A DNA stretch of 64,000 nt, taken from Parelaphostrongylus tenuis. Taxonomy: Eukaryota; Nematoda; Chromadorea; Rhabditida; Metastrongylidae. Of the stretch, positions 11,622 to 22,735 are shown piece by piece. Under the pieces are notes generated by a model that saw nothing but the letters and a program-made list of their open reading frames with translations, ran no database searches and was not told the origin of the DNA. Positions within the stretch are counted from its first letter, which is position 1, and each line of letters begins with the position of its first letter. The stretch spans positions 1 through 64,000 of the forward strand of contig JAHQIW010000882.1 of the NCBI GenBank assembly GCA_019055375.1. Direction: 5' to 3'. Position numbers and translations under genes: made by a program.

Positions 11622-11779
11622 CTGAAATTCTCTGTAGTTCACCCATTATGGAACTCCAAACGAACGGTTGAGAAATCAACAGTTTGACTTTTTATAAACA
11701 TCGGCATAATTAATTGCTATATGAGAAGCGAGAAAACTAATCTTGATTGGCTGACGCGAAGTTGGTAAAGTAGTCGTAG

Positions 11780-11820
11780 TAAGTCGGCTGACGTTTCGAC
11801 GACCCCCCTTCTCTAGAGCC
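11780..11820 (-). ncRNA. Hammerhead-like remnant at the 3' end of the PLE copy
   Basis: On the minus strand, GGCT is followed by CTAGAGA (expected CTGANGA), a C/G-rich 12-mer, GAAA, CGTC and AGCC. GGCT/AGCC would pair as stem I and GAAA is intact. The core has two substitutions and stem II does not pair. Its position just beyond the PLE coding end is where a terminal repeat ribozyme would be expected. Weak. Confidence 0.25.
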
Positions 11821-11859
11821 TGGGCGTATGTACATTAGTCTATTCAAGGGTTCGGAAGA

Positions 11860-12492
11860 TCTTACTTATATACTGCCTAGGTCAGGTTAAAAGATCAAAC
11901 AGAAAGGGCGCGAGGTTGCGTGTGATGGCAGCGCATTTTTCCTTCCAATTCGTTTAGGGGCTTTGGGCGTTTATCCGAAATGCCTCAAGAGTTTTGCACG
12001 TGGATGTTTTTGATAACTGCGCTAGGATCGGGGCAGTCACATTTGTTGTGTTTTTTGTGCCCTATGTAAGATTAAAGTGCTGGTTTCATCTATTTCAGAT
12101 TTGCTATTTAGATGTTCTTTTATGCGGATGAAAGGTGGTCTACCTGTTTTGAATATATAATCTTCCCCGCATGTCTTACATGCTACCCAGTAAATTGTAC
12201 CCGATCTCATACAATCCCCCTCATTTCCGTTAGGGCAGATCACACAGTTTTTGGTGTTGCACGAATGGTTGATAGGTGTCCCAAGTCAATGTCCAGTTTT
12301 GCTTATCGCCGCGAAATTAGCCTCGCCTTTTATTAGGTGCTCTACTGCGAATTTGCTTTTTACATCTATCAAGGATGTCTTTAGCATTAGGAGCAAAAGT
12401 GTTTTCCTTTTATGAGAGATGAATATAGTCGTCTTATTTTCGTCAGCTCCCTTGCAATTCTTGCTTGCAGTGTGTCCAATGTTTTCAAGCAA
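11860..12492 (-). pseudogene. Penelope-like element remnant, GIY-YIG endonuclease end
   Basis: Minus-strand translation across frames gives the PLE C-terminal landmarks in order: NIGHTASKN, KSKFAVEHLIKG, the cysteine cluster CNTKNCVICPNG then GDCMRSGTIY, CKTCGEDYI (the YIG position now reads YIF), TGRPPFIRIKEHL, then KTLEAFRI and ITRNLAPF. Frameshifts and a stop break it and the RT domain is missing. PLEs couple a telomerase-like reverse transcriptase to a GIY-YIG nuclease; this copy is dead. Confidence 0.8.
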
Positions 12493-12821
12493 TTTACAAG
12501 ACTACTTGCCATTAACAATGAAAGCTTCTCTGTCGATTATATCCCTTTATATGGTTCATTGAACAAGACATCTTACAGTTGAACCCCTGAGGACCGACGT
12601 GTTTTAGTTAAGGTACATGATTGTTTGACGACCTTCTTCGCTGGGGAAACTCCTCTGTTAGACACTCCCTAATTATACGATAGCTTAAATCTATGCGATA
12701 TTAGCAATATATTTGATTTTTGAAAAAACCTCCTTATTTCGCTATAGCAATGAAAATAAAATTTGTTTCACGTTCAGTATGCTTTGATAAGGATATAGCA
12801 TGTTTTGAGCTGTTTAGTCTA

Positions 12822-12869
12822 GTAGTATACAGGCGCATGTTTCGCCCTATTGGGACTGATCAGTACCAC
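12822..12869 (-). ncRNA. Class III hammerhead motif upstream of the PLE remnant
   Basis: On the minus strand: stem I GTGGTA with TACTAC (six pairs, one G-U); core CTGATCA (expected CTGANGA, so the G8 position is C); stem II GTCC..GGGC with a short AATA-type loop; GAAA; stem III CA..TG; cleavage dinucleotide TA. It lies 330 bases upstream, in element orientation, of the PLE coding remnant, as a terminal-repeat ribozyme would. G8 is the catalytic general acid in hammerheads, so this copy should be inactive. Confidence 0.55.
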
Positions 12870-13460
12870 CCTTTCTCGGTTCAGCCGATCCCCTGTTGAT
12901 AAGCAATCCTCTTCAAAGGAATCGACCCCGAGTATAAAAAACACCCCAAATGACATGGTGTACTTTCCTGACATTGTGGTGACCGGCAGTCGAGCACGTA
13001 GCTGTTATAATGAACCATACCTCTTCTATCGACCGCTTTTTCCTATAGACTCAGATTATATCATTTTGAGCGGGTCTATAAAAGAAGCGGCTAGTATGCT
13101 TTATTTTCTCGGCTGAGGCTTGTATAAGGCTCTCCGATTAACTCATACTAGTCCTTCGATAGCCCAAATTTCGAGAAATTTTGATTCTGTAATTGGTTTT
13201 CTGAAAGGTTATCATAGAACGTTGTAAGGCGGAGAAGAAGACTAAATTCACTCTCAAAGTTTTTAGCGTACAGAAATGCCATATATGCACGAAAACACAT
13301 GACCATGTAGACAAAATCATGGAATATGAGAGTTACACAAAATTCTAAGGCTTAACTTCCAAAATGGAAAAAAACCCTCGTTGAAGATCGAAAATTGTAC
13401 GCTTATTGTAAATTGCGCTCTGCGATAGATTAACTGTCGTCTTCAAAAAATCAAAATAAT
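12870..13460. other. Probable PLE terminal repeat, then unassigned sequence
   Basis: The first 250 bases, next to the hammerhead, carry an 88-codon plus-strand open frame (12850-13116) without recognisable features. It is more likely PLE flank than a gene. Nothing further is seen to 13460. Confidence 0.3.
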
Positions 13461-13462
13461 TG

Positions 13463-13836
13463 AAGTTTTGCACATCACTCTACATCAGTGAGTATACTTG
13501 AAAGTTCATTACCACCGTTAGAAGCGATTGAACAAGAAGAATTTCATTTGATCATCAATAACCAGTATCTGTTAGCGTGACTGGGTTCAATGTTGATACC
13601 AATTAACCGGGTCAGGCCGTTGACGGCTGGCGACTGGCAGGTAAACGCGTTGTAGGGTAGAAAGCGTGGTGCGAAAATTGGGCGTCAGTAGTCCAACGGG
13701 TTAGAGCACAAGCTCCCGGGTAGAGTGAAATGTGGGTTCAGAGCCCCGCATGAAGCGAAGGTTTTGCACATCAATGGTATATTTGAAAGTTCATTACCAC
13801 CGCTAGAAGCGAGTTACAAAAAGAATTTCGCTTGGT
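13463..13836. repeat. Direct duplication flanking a tRNA-like head
   Basis: The segment 13463-13547 ('gaagttttgcacatcactc...attaccaccgttagaagcga') recurs at 13757-13836. Between them lies a tRNA-like head at 13685-13745, with A-box-like TAGTCCAACGGGTTAG and a B-box-like GGGTTCAGAGCC with one extra base. It belongs to the tRNA-like family seen at 3230, 28560 and 33321. Confidence 0.5.
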
Positions 13837-13839
13837 AAA

Positions 13840-15070
13840 ACGATTGTTTTCTGATGAGCCCCTCTACAAGCTGGTCCAATACCACGTTTCGTGCCTGCTA
13901 AAACTTCTCTCCCTTCGGGTGCGGTATGACCCTGGGCATGTCTAGAGACATATTGAATTCTTACACCTCAAACCTTTACACCTTGAACCTTAATAGTCGC
14001 TCGAATCACTCAGCGTTAAACTAGACTTCATGTTATACAGTAACACCAAAGAAATAATGTTCCGTAGCAAGATGCAATTCCTTTCATGCAGAACTCATTT
14101 CTCATACATGTCAAAGATCGGAAATCGTATCAAGAGCAGTTCTTTAGATTGGAACCGGTATAACTCTGAAGGAAGCGTGAACTGACACGTATTTGACATG
14201 GGTATGAATAATCAATACCCTTCTCTATTGATAAGGTACCCCTATATTTTGAGGAGACATACTCGGCTTCAGCTCTAGCGCCTTTGAAGGCAAACGAAAT
14301 TGGTGGTCGAAAATGAAAAGTCAAATGAACGGTTAGGTACAGTCGACTTGTATCAGTAAGTCTCTAAAGATGGCAAAGACGCTTAAGTCGTGTTCTCCTA
14401 TCATCAAGAAACATTTTCAGATAAAACTTCAATCTCAGGCCAAACATAGCCCGAGAAGATTCCTATAGTGAAACGTTGCCGCTCCTTATTGTATTATCGC
14501 ACATTGGTGGATTTCGAACAGAAAGACAGACAGACAAGATCCATTATTACTAACATCTTCATTATGACTGCCAACATGCGACAAATCTGATTAATTAATG
14601 AAGATGCAGCTACGTGTTAATATAAGATTGATCTGATGACTGGTCTTCTGTGTCGCATGGCTAGGTATTTCATTGACCCTTGATCTGAAAAGAAAGGCAC
14701 ATGAAAGTATGAACACGACTACGAAATCTGTAATCAGAAAAACGCTACGGCTCCAACATACACAAATCATACACGTATATGAGTCACATTTATGAAATTC
14801 AAAAAAAAATTTTCTTCAGGACCACCTTTCACTCAGATGGTAATTTTTTACTGAGATAAAATTTCTTTTCTAGGAGTTTCAGAGCCGGATTGGTGTTTTT
14901 TGAGTCGTTACCAGGACAGAGATGGGTCCTACTACTGAATTCATAAAAAAATCTGGAAATTTCTGCAAGAATTCAAAGCTTTTTATGTTGGCTTGGATAT
15001 AATTAACACTTCGCAAATGGACAGAAAGACTCGTTCGTGAGAATATCTGCATAAATGCAAAAGGCACATT
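13840..15070. other. No supported gene
   Basis: Unique-looking AT-rich sequence. Open frames are 60-65 codons, lack splice context and show no recognised motif. Confidence 0.4.
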
Positions 15071-15076
15071 CATGAT

Positions 15077-15314
15077 TTAACTGATAAATGTCGCGCTTTT
15101 CACTGAATTGAATCAGCCGTTGGTACTGCATCATTGCTAGTGTACCAGTAATTCTCATTCTTTCTTTTTGACTGTGGTAAAAGTTTGCTTATTTGCGACT
15201 AATGAGAAAGTCTGTGCACTTCTCTAGCATACTTGCTTGAGTTGTTCGTCTTACCTGAGTTAAGCGTCTGTTCTCTCGCTGTGTAAGGAGCGGATCGCTT
15301 TCCAAATCGCATTC
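15077..15314 (-). CDS. Candidate exons with an RFamide-like MRFGKR motif
   Basis: Exon 15314-15255 (60 bases) is bounded by TTTTATAG and a perfect donor CAG|GTAAGACG. In one frame it reads MRFGKRSAPYTAREQTLNS. MRF followed by Gly-Lys-Arg is the amidation and cleavage signature of nematode FMRFamide-like neuropeptides. A following exon (15102-15077, acceptor ATTCAATTCAG) would add a short tail and a stop. The caveat is that another frame of the exon is also open (starting ECDLESD), and six residues can match by chance. No signal-peptide exon was found. The intron is 152 bases. Confidence 0.3.
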
Positions 15315-15780
15315 CTATAAAATCAACTATAATAGCAATACTTATTCCACTTAACGAGCGCGATTAGTGAATTTGTTTTGGGTTTCATAGCCTAGAAATG
15401 GCTGGCTTACACTAGCACTTCTAAGTAGCGCATTTCAAAAATCAACTCTTTCGGATACCGAAATCCAGAATGCCAAATGTTCACAATTTTTTGACTTCAT
15501 CGTAAACTTTTTACGTGAAGCATTTATTGCTGCACTTCTCATTCAATAAATATTATCATCATAGTTAACAACTATTAATTAAAGAAGTTAATTGGAGCGG
15601 CATATTCAATATAGTTGCTCGTACTATGAGCTACCGACATTCGATGAAAATCGTTAGCTGGATGTAATAGGTTGTAAAACCAGTTCCGTCGTACTTACAA
15701 AATGCATGGAAAAATTCACTTGTACACAAATTTAATTCATACAAAGGACAGATTTTCATTCGAAGTAGTGTCTTCCTACA

Positions 15781-16233
15781 TCAAGACAATTCAGCCACAC
15801 ATTTGACAGAGTAAAGCTGTCTTGAACGAGGTGTACGAATATCGCAAACTTTATCACCATAAGCTTTGCAGATTTGTCGATAGGCCTCAGATCTTCCTTG
15901 AACAGATCGATTTTGATGGCTGTCTAGGCGAATGATACATCGTTCGATGCGCAAGAAAACAAACTTTCTGATAAGTTAAATTCCGCATAAAATACATGTG
16001 TATGAATCAAATTTTTTAAATAAGGCGACAGAACTTTCTATATAATCTATCATGAATGCTATTCTTGATGTCAACATCATTTCGCATACAATACCTTGAT
16101 GGCATCCGATGCACTGACAGCACTCATAAACTAATCCTGGTATTCGGCAAATTTCAGAGCATTGAGCATTGTAGGCTTCAGACGACCATAGGGAGACCAC
16201 AAATGATATTATCAGTACACTCACACTCCCCAT
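15781..16233 (-). CDS. Small secreted cysteine-rich protein, two exons
   Basis: Exons are 16233-16095 and 15923-15781, giving 93 residues and ending TGA. Exon 1 starts ATG with a clear signal peptide (MGSVSVLIISFVVSLW, predicted cleavage near residues 18-20) followed by six cysteines (25, 29, 38, 39, 41, 44; motif ECCQCIGC). The donor is CAAG|GTATTG. The 171-base intron ends CCTAG in the same phase (1), and exon 2 is open for 46 codons with Cys 65, 73 and 88 and one N-glycosylation sequon (NRS, 51). An odd cysteine count (nine) leaves one unpaired or dimerising. The family is not recognised. Reading through the donor instead gives a 124-codon open frame that also stays open, so unspliced usage is an alternative. 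Function is unknown; a secreted extracellular role is inferred only from the signal peptide. Confidence 0.6.
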
Positions 16234-16980
16234 ATTGTCTACCTTAAGAATGAAAGACATTAGCGGCAGTAATGAGCGCTTAATTTGACAAATCACATTT
16301 TCTTTGGATAATTTACAATTATGTTTTCGATACAAAGGAAGAAATTGCAAACATAGAATTGCGGAAGAAGGATGAGAAAGTTGAAGTTGTTACATAATTG
16401 ATCTCTCATTAGGGACTCGAACTTCAAACACAGCGTTAATGCCGGTACGAAATGATTGAACAGCAGACAGTAGTAGTGTTTATATATTAAGGGCAGAAAA
16501 AAATATTTACAGAGACGATTTCAGAAGAAAGAGCAATCACGTACCAAAAATTTCCCCATGTCCATAAGAAAAACACGTTCTTGCAAAAGGTAACTCATCT
16601 CCAACTGTTACTGACTGTTTTCTCTTTTTTTCGTCTAAGTTTTTGTTGTTACTCGATAGCTTAAAAAAATTTGATTTCAGTATTGAACTTTTTTTAGAAA
16701 AAATCTAACATAGCATGATTCACTGAGGAAAAAAAGGTAAAGTTTTGCTTTCGGTGTAATTAGCTCGTTTTTTTGAACTTTTGGGCGTGTTTGTTGGCGT
16801 ATAGTAAAACTTTGTTTTTGAGGATGCTTCATAGTCATGAAAACATATATTTTTATCGAAGGAAATTCTATAAGGGTAATTCTAGTAGAAAGAGCGCCCA
16901 ATTATCCAAAGGATCTTCATTATTCAACGCTAAAGCTATCTCCTTGGGATAACATGCATTTCCAACTCCTTTTTACGTGC
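16234..16980. other. 5' flank of the cysteine-rich gene, otherwise empty
   Basis: No second gene seen. A TTCATTCTTAAG sequence just upstream of the ATG (16243-16254, minus strand) could be a weak trans-splice acceptor. The rest is AT-rich with short chance frames. Confidence 0.3.
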
Positions 16981-17095
16981 ACCTAAGAGAATTGGGGTGG
17001 TGAGCAAAAACTCGACCTTAGACGGGGGTTGAACCCTCGTTTCACCCTTTCTTGTGGTGCGTGATACCACTACACCACTAGGGCCACTGTTCATC
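16981..17095 (-). repeat. tRNA-like SINE
   Basis: On the minus strand the A-box TGGTGTAGTGGTATCA (about 17065-17080) and B-box GGGTTCAACCC (about 17027-17037) are nearly canonical, giving the look of a Gly/Asp/Glu-type tRNA. The acceptor stem halves do not pair, so it is not a functional tRNA. The tail is shared with 1-83 and 36490-36590. Confidence 0.65.
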
Positions 17096-18341
17096 CACCA
17101 CTCATTCTTCAGTATCTTTCTGTCATAGCTATCAGCCATCATCCTTTAGCAGGTCTGGAGGGTAAGCAATATCGCTCGCTAAACCCAGTTAGGCTGGCAA
17201 CCAATGTACTTGTAAATCAAGTTTTTTAATATTTTGAATGCTTATCTTTATTCACATTTGTTTCAACGATATTGTAAACCTTCAACTTGGAAGTACAGTT
17301 TCTACAATGTATGATTTCTAGAAAAAGTCTTATGCAGAGGACTTCTAAGTGCACAGCCGAAGCAAGCACTAATAGAAATTCATTCTATTATTTTTTGGAG
17401 TAATTTGCCAAGAGTGCGTTTTTTCACCCAAATTTTATTCAAATTTCACTTCACTCAAATTTTAAAAAATTTCACTGCTGTTGCAAATTTTCCGCACAAG
17501 ATATTCAATAGTCAACAGATTACACAATCAGTATCAGTCAATAACAAATCACTTCTGCTCAAAAATTAGCACCGGTCTATAATTTACCCATGCTGCGTTG
17601 AATTTGTGCTTTATACAATCGCAAAGTAGTACTTGTTGCTCTTTTATTAGACAGTCAATAGCCACTCTATAGCTTGAGAGATGAAGATTTTAGCAAGGAG
17701 TCTGATCATTTAGAAGGCCTTCTTAGTGGGCAGCACCAAAGAAGAAAATGCACGCTCACCTTCAAGGTAGCAAGCTCTTCACTTGAACGGATTTCGTTGG
17801 AAGTTATATAGCGATGTTTGAATGTTAGAGGTACTTTAGCGCCGCAAAAAAATGGATTATCTCCGAAAGGACTCCCCTACAGGCATTTTCAGTAAAAGCT
17901 GTCGTGCATCCTAACAGTCTGCATTTTCCACTAGAAAAACATCTTCTTGGGAAATAAACATGTGCCCTAGTGTTACTGCGTATTATTGTCGCTTATTTTG
18001 TGAGAATGAGAACTTCTTCTCCACCCATCACTCCTCTAATCGCCACAGATATTCTGTTATAAAATAAACTTACAAATATCGGGTATGTGCAGTACGCAGG
18101 ATCGATAAATTCATTGTACCTATTCCTTACGTTTCCTTGAACACGTGTGATTGTCACCAAAGAGTAGGGCAGGGTTCTGGACGACAAAGCCTTCTTTGAA
18201 TACTCACTCAATTATCTGCTCATCACTCAATTATCTGCCCATATCCCCTCTTGATATGATCGAGCTCAATGCAATACAATATTGATTGGACTTCGGCATG
18301 TTTCATTAAGCTTAGGAAGGTCAAATTGGCCCGCACTTTCC
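17096..18341. other. No supported gene; possible extra exon near 18.0-18.2 kb
   Basis: Mostly AT-rich sequence. A minus-strand open stretch (18211-17993) lies 130 bases downstream of the two-exon gene and contains a donor-like GTAAGT near 18076, so an additional exon cannot be excluded, but no phase-matched acceptor stands out. Confidence 0.3.
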
Positions 18342-18856
18342 TCAGTCAATCACTTCCGAAGGCGCACCTTCAAAGAGAATGAATGTGGACTGGCAACAAC
18401 GATTTAACGAGGAATATGCAGTACATACTGATTCTCCTAATACTCCTGTAACTTCTCGCACAGTTGCTTCCGCAAAGTAAAAGTATTCGAATCCTTTATA
18501 TGAAATGTAGAATTCAGCAACGTTTATGTATCCAAGCGGTGGAAGTGGAGGAGGATACCCATAGGTAAGACACGGCCTATCACGATTTGGTAAAGTGGTA
18601 AACGGCTACAACCACCAACACTTAGTCAAATTTAAGTTATTTTGAGTTACTTGAACATAAGAGAGGCACATGGAATCACCTTGAGGGTAACCATCCAAAA
18701 AAATCTTGAAGCGCGAAAAATAAGCAGCATGTTCAGTGATAAAGGTTGCGACAACGAAGAGTGCTAATAAAAAAGTAAAAATGAACATATAAAACGCAAG
18801 TATCCATAGAACGTTAGAGTGAAGGCTGCTCTGTAATTCCGCATAGGTTATAACTT
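18342..18856 (-). CDS. Two-exon gene for a membrane or secreted protein
   Basis: Exon 18856-18651 begins after a textbook acceptor (TGTGTATTTCAG) and stays open through a strongly hydrophobic segment (NVLWILAFYMFIFTFLLA). Donor CAA|GTAACT and acceptor GGTTGTAG enclose a 45-base intron, phase 0 on both sides. Exon 18605-18342 is open for 87 codons, contains a Pro-rich YGYPPPLPPLGY stretch and several cysteines, and ends TGA. The first in-frame ATG (18788) would give about 133 residues with the hydrophobic part as signal peptide; without it the segment is a transmembrane helix. Upstream exons may exist. The family is not recognised. A decayed duplicate lies at 19980-20500. Confidence 0.5.
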
Positions 18857-19029
18857 CTGAAATACACACAAATTAAAACTAAGAAAGCTATCGATGAGCA
18901 GATATCTCATTCATTATGCATCATCATTTATAACTATTCATTGCTTTTTGAGTGTCAGTTGCTTTGATGAATTTTGCTTATATCATGTAGTGAAAAATAT
19001 CAAAAGTTAAAGATTTATGTTGCGTTATC

Positions 19030-19295
19030 CTTTGTATAAGTTGCCACAATTGACTGAATGACAAAACAATATGATTGTGCAGTAAACTAGCGCATACATG
19101 AGCCAAAAGTATAAGGGTGTGTAGAGTAAATCATAATGTGCCAAAGTAGAAATGAAACGCAAAAACTTTCTGGGGGCGGAGAAAGTTGAATGACGAAAAT
19201 CACGCGCCAAATTGCGATTCGCTGCGCACTCGGCAATCGCTATCGCCGTCCCGAACGGGCTAAAGACAGATAATGCAGAAATGAGAAACTCACTA
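19030..19295 (-). other. Upstream exon or promoter region of the 18.3-18.9 kb gene
   Basis: A minus-strand frame is open from an acceptor-like TCTGTCTTTAG (about 19262-19272) through a GC-rich start and a hydrophobic stretch (LYFWLMYALVYCTIILF) to a stop near 19027. No donor in the right phase joins it to the 18856 exon. The GC-rich block with an E2F-like TTTGGCGC (about 19205-19212) could equally be a promoter. Part of this block recurs at about 20.3-20.4 kb. Confidence 0.25.
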
Positions 19296-19979
19296 CTTCT
19301 ATAAATAGCATTACAAAAGCCATCTTACATTTTGAGGCTTGATATTTTCTAAAAATAATATTTCAACCACAAATAATCATGATTAGCTTTTCTTAAATTT
19401 CACTATATAGTAGCCGCTTATTCCTTTCACGGCCCATAAGTTTTTATCCCTTTCGGGACCAAGTGTACAAAGGATGATGCACTGGTCTTTTTTGTGGTCT
19501 TGGTCAGACACAGATCTTTGTTTGAATTTCATTAGCCATTCAACTGCTGAAAAAATAGAGATTTGATTGCTGGGCTTGGTTTTCAAAAAGGCCTCCTTGA
19601 TGAACTATAGCAATGGCGAGAACATTGAATTTGCCTCTGCTGTCTATAGCCTATTTTGCATTCCTGTTTGCGTAAATTTTTCGCTGCACAAAATTCTTCA
19701 CCAGAGTTCTAGCACTCAATCATTAACTTGAATACGGTAACTTCAGGGTTTTGCTGAACTTTCTAAAAAGCCTTTTTAGTACACTGTAGCATCTGGGAGA
19801 ATATTACTTTCACCTCTAGCGCGCATTACTTGCACGGCTGGGGTCTTCGCTTGGCTTTTCGCCAGATTTTTAGTAATCATTTGATAGCTTGACTCTTGAT
19901 ATTTTTCAAATCTTTTATAAGATCTTCAAAGAGAGGTGTAGGAACGAAAAGAAGGCCATATTTCGCACTTGGAGTATTC

Positions 19980-20500
19980 AAACTATTGCTGGAAATTTAT
20001 AACGGATTTTTCATCAGCATAAAGAAGAATGAAGAGGTGATAGTCATAGAACGTTATAAAAAGGCTCTTCTATAATTTCATAAAGGTATCATCTTTTAAA
20101 ATATGCCAATTATTCAAAAACTGTTTAGAGTTATCAATTAACTGACATTGCATACGCTGCACAGTAGCATTTCTCACAACTACATTGCATGCGCTGCACA
20201 TTAGCATTTCTCACATCTTTCATCGTGATTCTAATCTTCATTGTTTTCTTCGCACATAGGTGCTGTATATGCACTAAAGGTATATGGACGTGTGGAAGAA
20301 ACACTGTGGTATTAATGTATTGCAGAAAGGTAGATAAATCCCAAAATTGAATGACGAAAATCGCGTGGTGCTTGCTGATCTCACAACGTGTGGCGATTTC
20401 AAGTGTGGTGTGCCGTAAGTGTTGAATGTAACAAGACTAGGTGCTTGTAATGCAGTGGTAGGAGGTGTCTTACGATGCACACATAAAAGACCATTCAATC
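19980..20500 (-). pseudogene. Decayed duplicate of the 18.6-19.3 kb gene segment
   Basis: The stretch 20100-19980 aligns with the start of the hydrophobic exon: both share an 'aacgttctatg' core at the same offset, and the copy has an in-frame stop where the gene reads LQSS. The 'gattttcgtcattcaa' landmark upstream is also duplicated (near 19190 and 20350). Identity is too low for recent duplication. It is a dead tandem paralogue. Confidence 0.35.
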
Positions 20501-21900
20501 TACGTGTAAAAGCTTTTCAACTATACGGATTCTCTTTGTAGGTGCCTTTTTGGAAGGATAGCAGCATTACCTTGATGCATCGATAGGCCACCCAACGTTG
20601 TTGCATAGGTTAGATTAGCATTCAATCCTTCTAATCGTATGAATCAAGTCGAATATACAGCGCATAGCTCAGAGACCAATCAGCTCTAGAAGCTTTGTGC
20701 TTCTCCCATTTACCACAACTGCTTTCGGTGTGAGATTCCTTGCAAAGGAATCACTAGTATGAATTGTTGCAATATAAGCATATCATGAACGATTTCAAAA
20801 TACCACAAGAAGTAATTATTACAAGCAGCCTTTTTTGATCAAAACAAAAAGATATTACTTTTTGGATAAGCAAAAATTAAATGTATCGTTGGTAAATGCC
20901 CAGCTAATGCTTCAGATGACCTTTGAAGAACTGAAATTGAGGCCGTTTCACATTTTGCTGAAGTACTTTCCACTTTCTGAGTTACTATATGCGGATGTTA
21001 TTGAGAGGAACGCAACTCGTCCTTTTACAAATTGGTCTTAATCAAAATTACAGTCCTTATGGTCGACGAACAGGGCAAAGAAAAGAGACTTATTCCCGTG
21101 CGAAGAGTGGGCAACGAACTCAAATACTAAATAGCGGCAACGACTAATGGAATATAAAAATTCACCTGTCTCTCGCAGTCGTTCTAGTAACGGGAGTAAT
21201 AACATGAAGTCTTTTTGTTACCACCTGATGTAATATCTTGTGCTCTGCTCTTGAAAGGTAACATCTGAAGCGTTGTAAAATTTTTATTTAAACACACAGA
21301 TCTTGGAGCGCATCCAAATCAAATCTAACCGCAAAACTTGCTGACTATAGTATTTAAACATAGAGCCGTGGTGTGACCTTTAGAGCCACGAATTTTCGTC
21401 ATCGAGAAATCCCTGCCCGGTTAGCCGCAAGGGCAAACGACTCGTCTCCAGGTATTGAGTAGAGAATTGAAAGCAGAAGGAGAGCATGCCATCTTGTACT
21501 TTCTAGGTGGATTCAGGAGGTGGAATCCCTATTTCTGCAGTGCCAATCTGACATATACTTAACCTCTTGTAAGCTAGCCAAAAGTAGGCAATGAAGTGAT
21601 TGGGAAACACATGCAAGGCGGTTACTAGTCCCTCCCGATAAACAGGTTTCTCCTTGTTCCTCTTGAAAACGGCGGCAAGCCGCCCGTGAGTGGCCAGTTT
21701 CCATGTTCAAAGCTCAGCAAGCTATATGTTGGGCACAAAAAATATAACTCAGAAGAGAAATTTTGGTTGGTTTTATTTCTCTGACCACTAAAGAGCCTTT
21801 AATAGGCCTGCATTGAGAAGGATGAGGACAGAAATGCCGATAAAATATCCGCATAACTTTATGCTGCCAAAATCGCAACGGGTTTAGATGATAATCTATA
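20500..21900. other. No supported gene
   Basis: A 68-codon plus-strand frame (20835-21041) has ordinary amino-acid composition but no splice context or recognised motif. The stretch 21410-21710 is GC-richer and may be flank of the RTE fragment that follows. Confidence 0.35.
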
Positions 21901-21911
21901 CCTAAAGTGCA

Positions 21912-22330
21912 CATACTTTTGCAAGCGAAATCTCTACAGATGAACTTGATGATAGACCCAGGAAGTCTCTGAGGTGTGACATCATTAGCCTGGCTACGAC
22001 GAATAGAATTCACTCATTTCAAGCTGTCTATGACACCAAAGTAGAAGTAGCTCTAGGAACATCAAAGAGGTGTCAGCGGCGATGACGTTATCGTCAAAAC
22101 GAAATTGACCATGAACATCGATACATTCGAGCAACTCACAGCACGGATTGAGCGATTGCGGTTGGAACAATATATCAAATTGGACCATCTTCTTGGAATA
22201 TCAAATTGGACCATCTTCTTTGCTTACGCATCAACATCGTGTTATACCGATGACGAAGTGAAAAAGCTGTATAGAAGATTTAGAAAACTTCTTCAAACAA
22301 CTAGGGCCAAGCAAAAAGTTTTGGAAAATT
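21912..22330 (+). pseudogene. RTE-type LINE fragment, endonuclease domain
   Basis: The plus-strand translation is collinear with the N-terminal apurinic-like endonuclease of hookworm-type RTE elements: AHTFASE, RCDIISLATTNRIHSFQAVYDT, then after a frameshift MNIDTFEQLTARIERLRLEQ, and WTIFFAYASTSCYTDDEV. A 23-base stretch ('atatcaaattggaccatcttctt') is tandemly duplicated at 22171-22220. The catalytic GDFNA block expected next is absent; a mariner fragment starts there instead. Dead 5' piece. Confidence 0.75.
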
Positions 22331-22735
22331 CTTGGAAGATTCGCTTTTATGCTCAAATAAATGAAAAAAATAACAATAACTATGCTTCGAAGTATGGACC
22401 ACCACTGTCCACGATTTTTTGCAATTTTTCGTCTTCTCGTTGGGCACAACGGCTCACTGCGAAACACTAAACTCTTCAGGCAAATCACGAGTGCTCTATA
22501 AAGGTCAGTATTCAAATAGGCTTGTTAATCACTTTCGTCCAAAATAATTAGCCGTCCAGAATGAGGCATGTCTTTGAGATTAAAATTGCCTTCTTTGAAT
22601 CGTTTAAACCATCTGCCCATAGTCGATTCTGTCGTTGTACCAGCACCTTCACCCTCAATCTATTTGATGTCTGTGGTATTCGTTAAGCCTTTTCTCCAAT
22701 CATGGTGAATCAACACACTCAAATCATACTTTTCA
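22330..22735 (-). pseudogene. Mariner transposase fragment, N-terminal HTH
   Basis: The minus strand reads YDLSVLIHH, GEGAGTTTESTMGRWFKRFKEG, then NFNLKDMPHSGRL, matching the first helix-turn-helix of Mos1/SETMAR-type mariner transposases, then a diverged LKSLVF region. One stop interrupts the HTH, and the catalytic domain is missing. It directly abuts the RTE endonuclease fragment on the opposite strand, indicating insertion into or next to the LINE. Confidence 0.7.

Noticed and set aside
17020..17095. Possible functional tRNA gene on the minus strand
   Set aside because: A- and B-boxes are good, but acceptor halves do not pair, the T-stem has a mismatch, and the same sequence recurs as a dispersed repeat.
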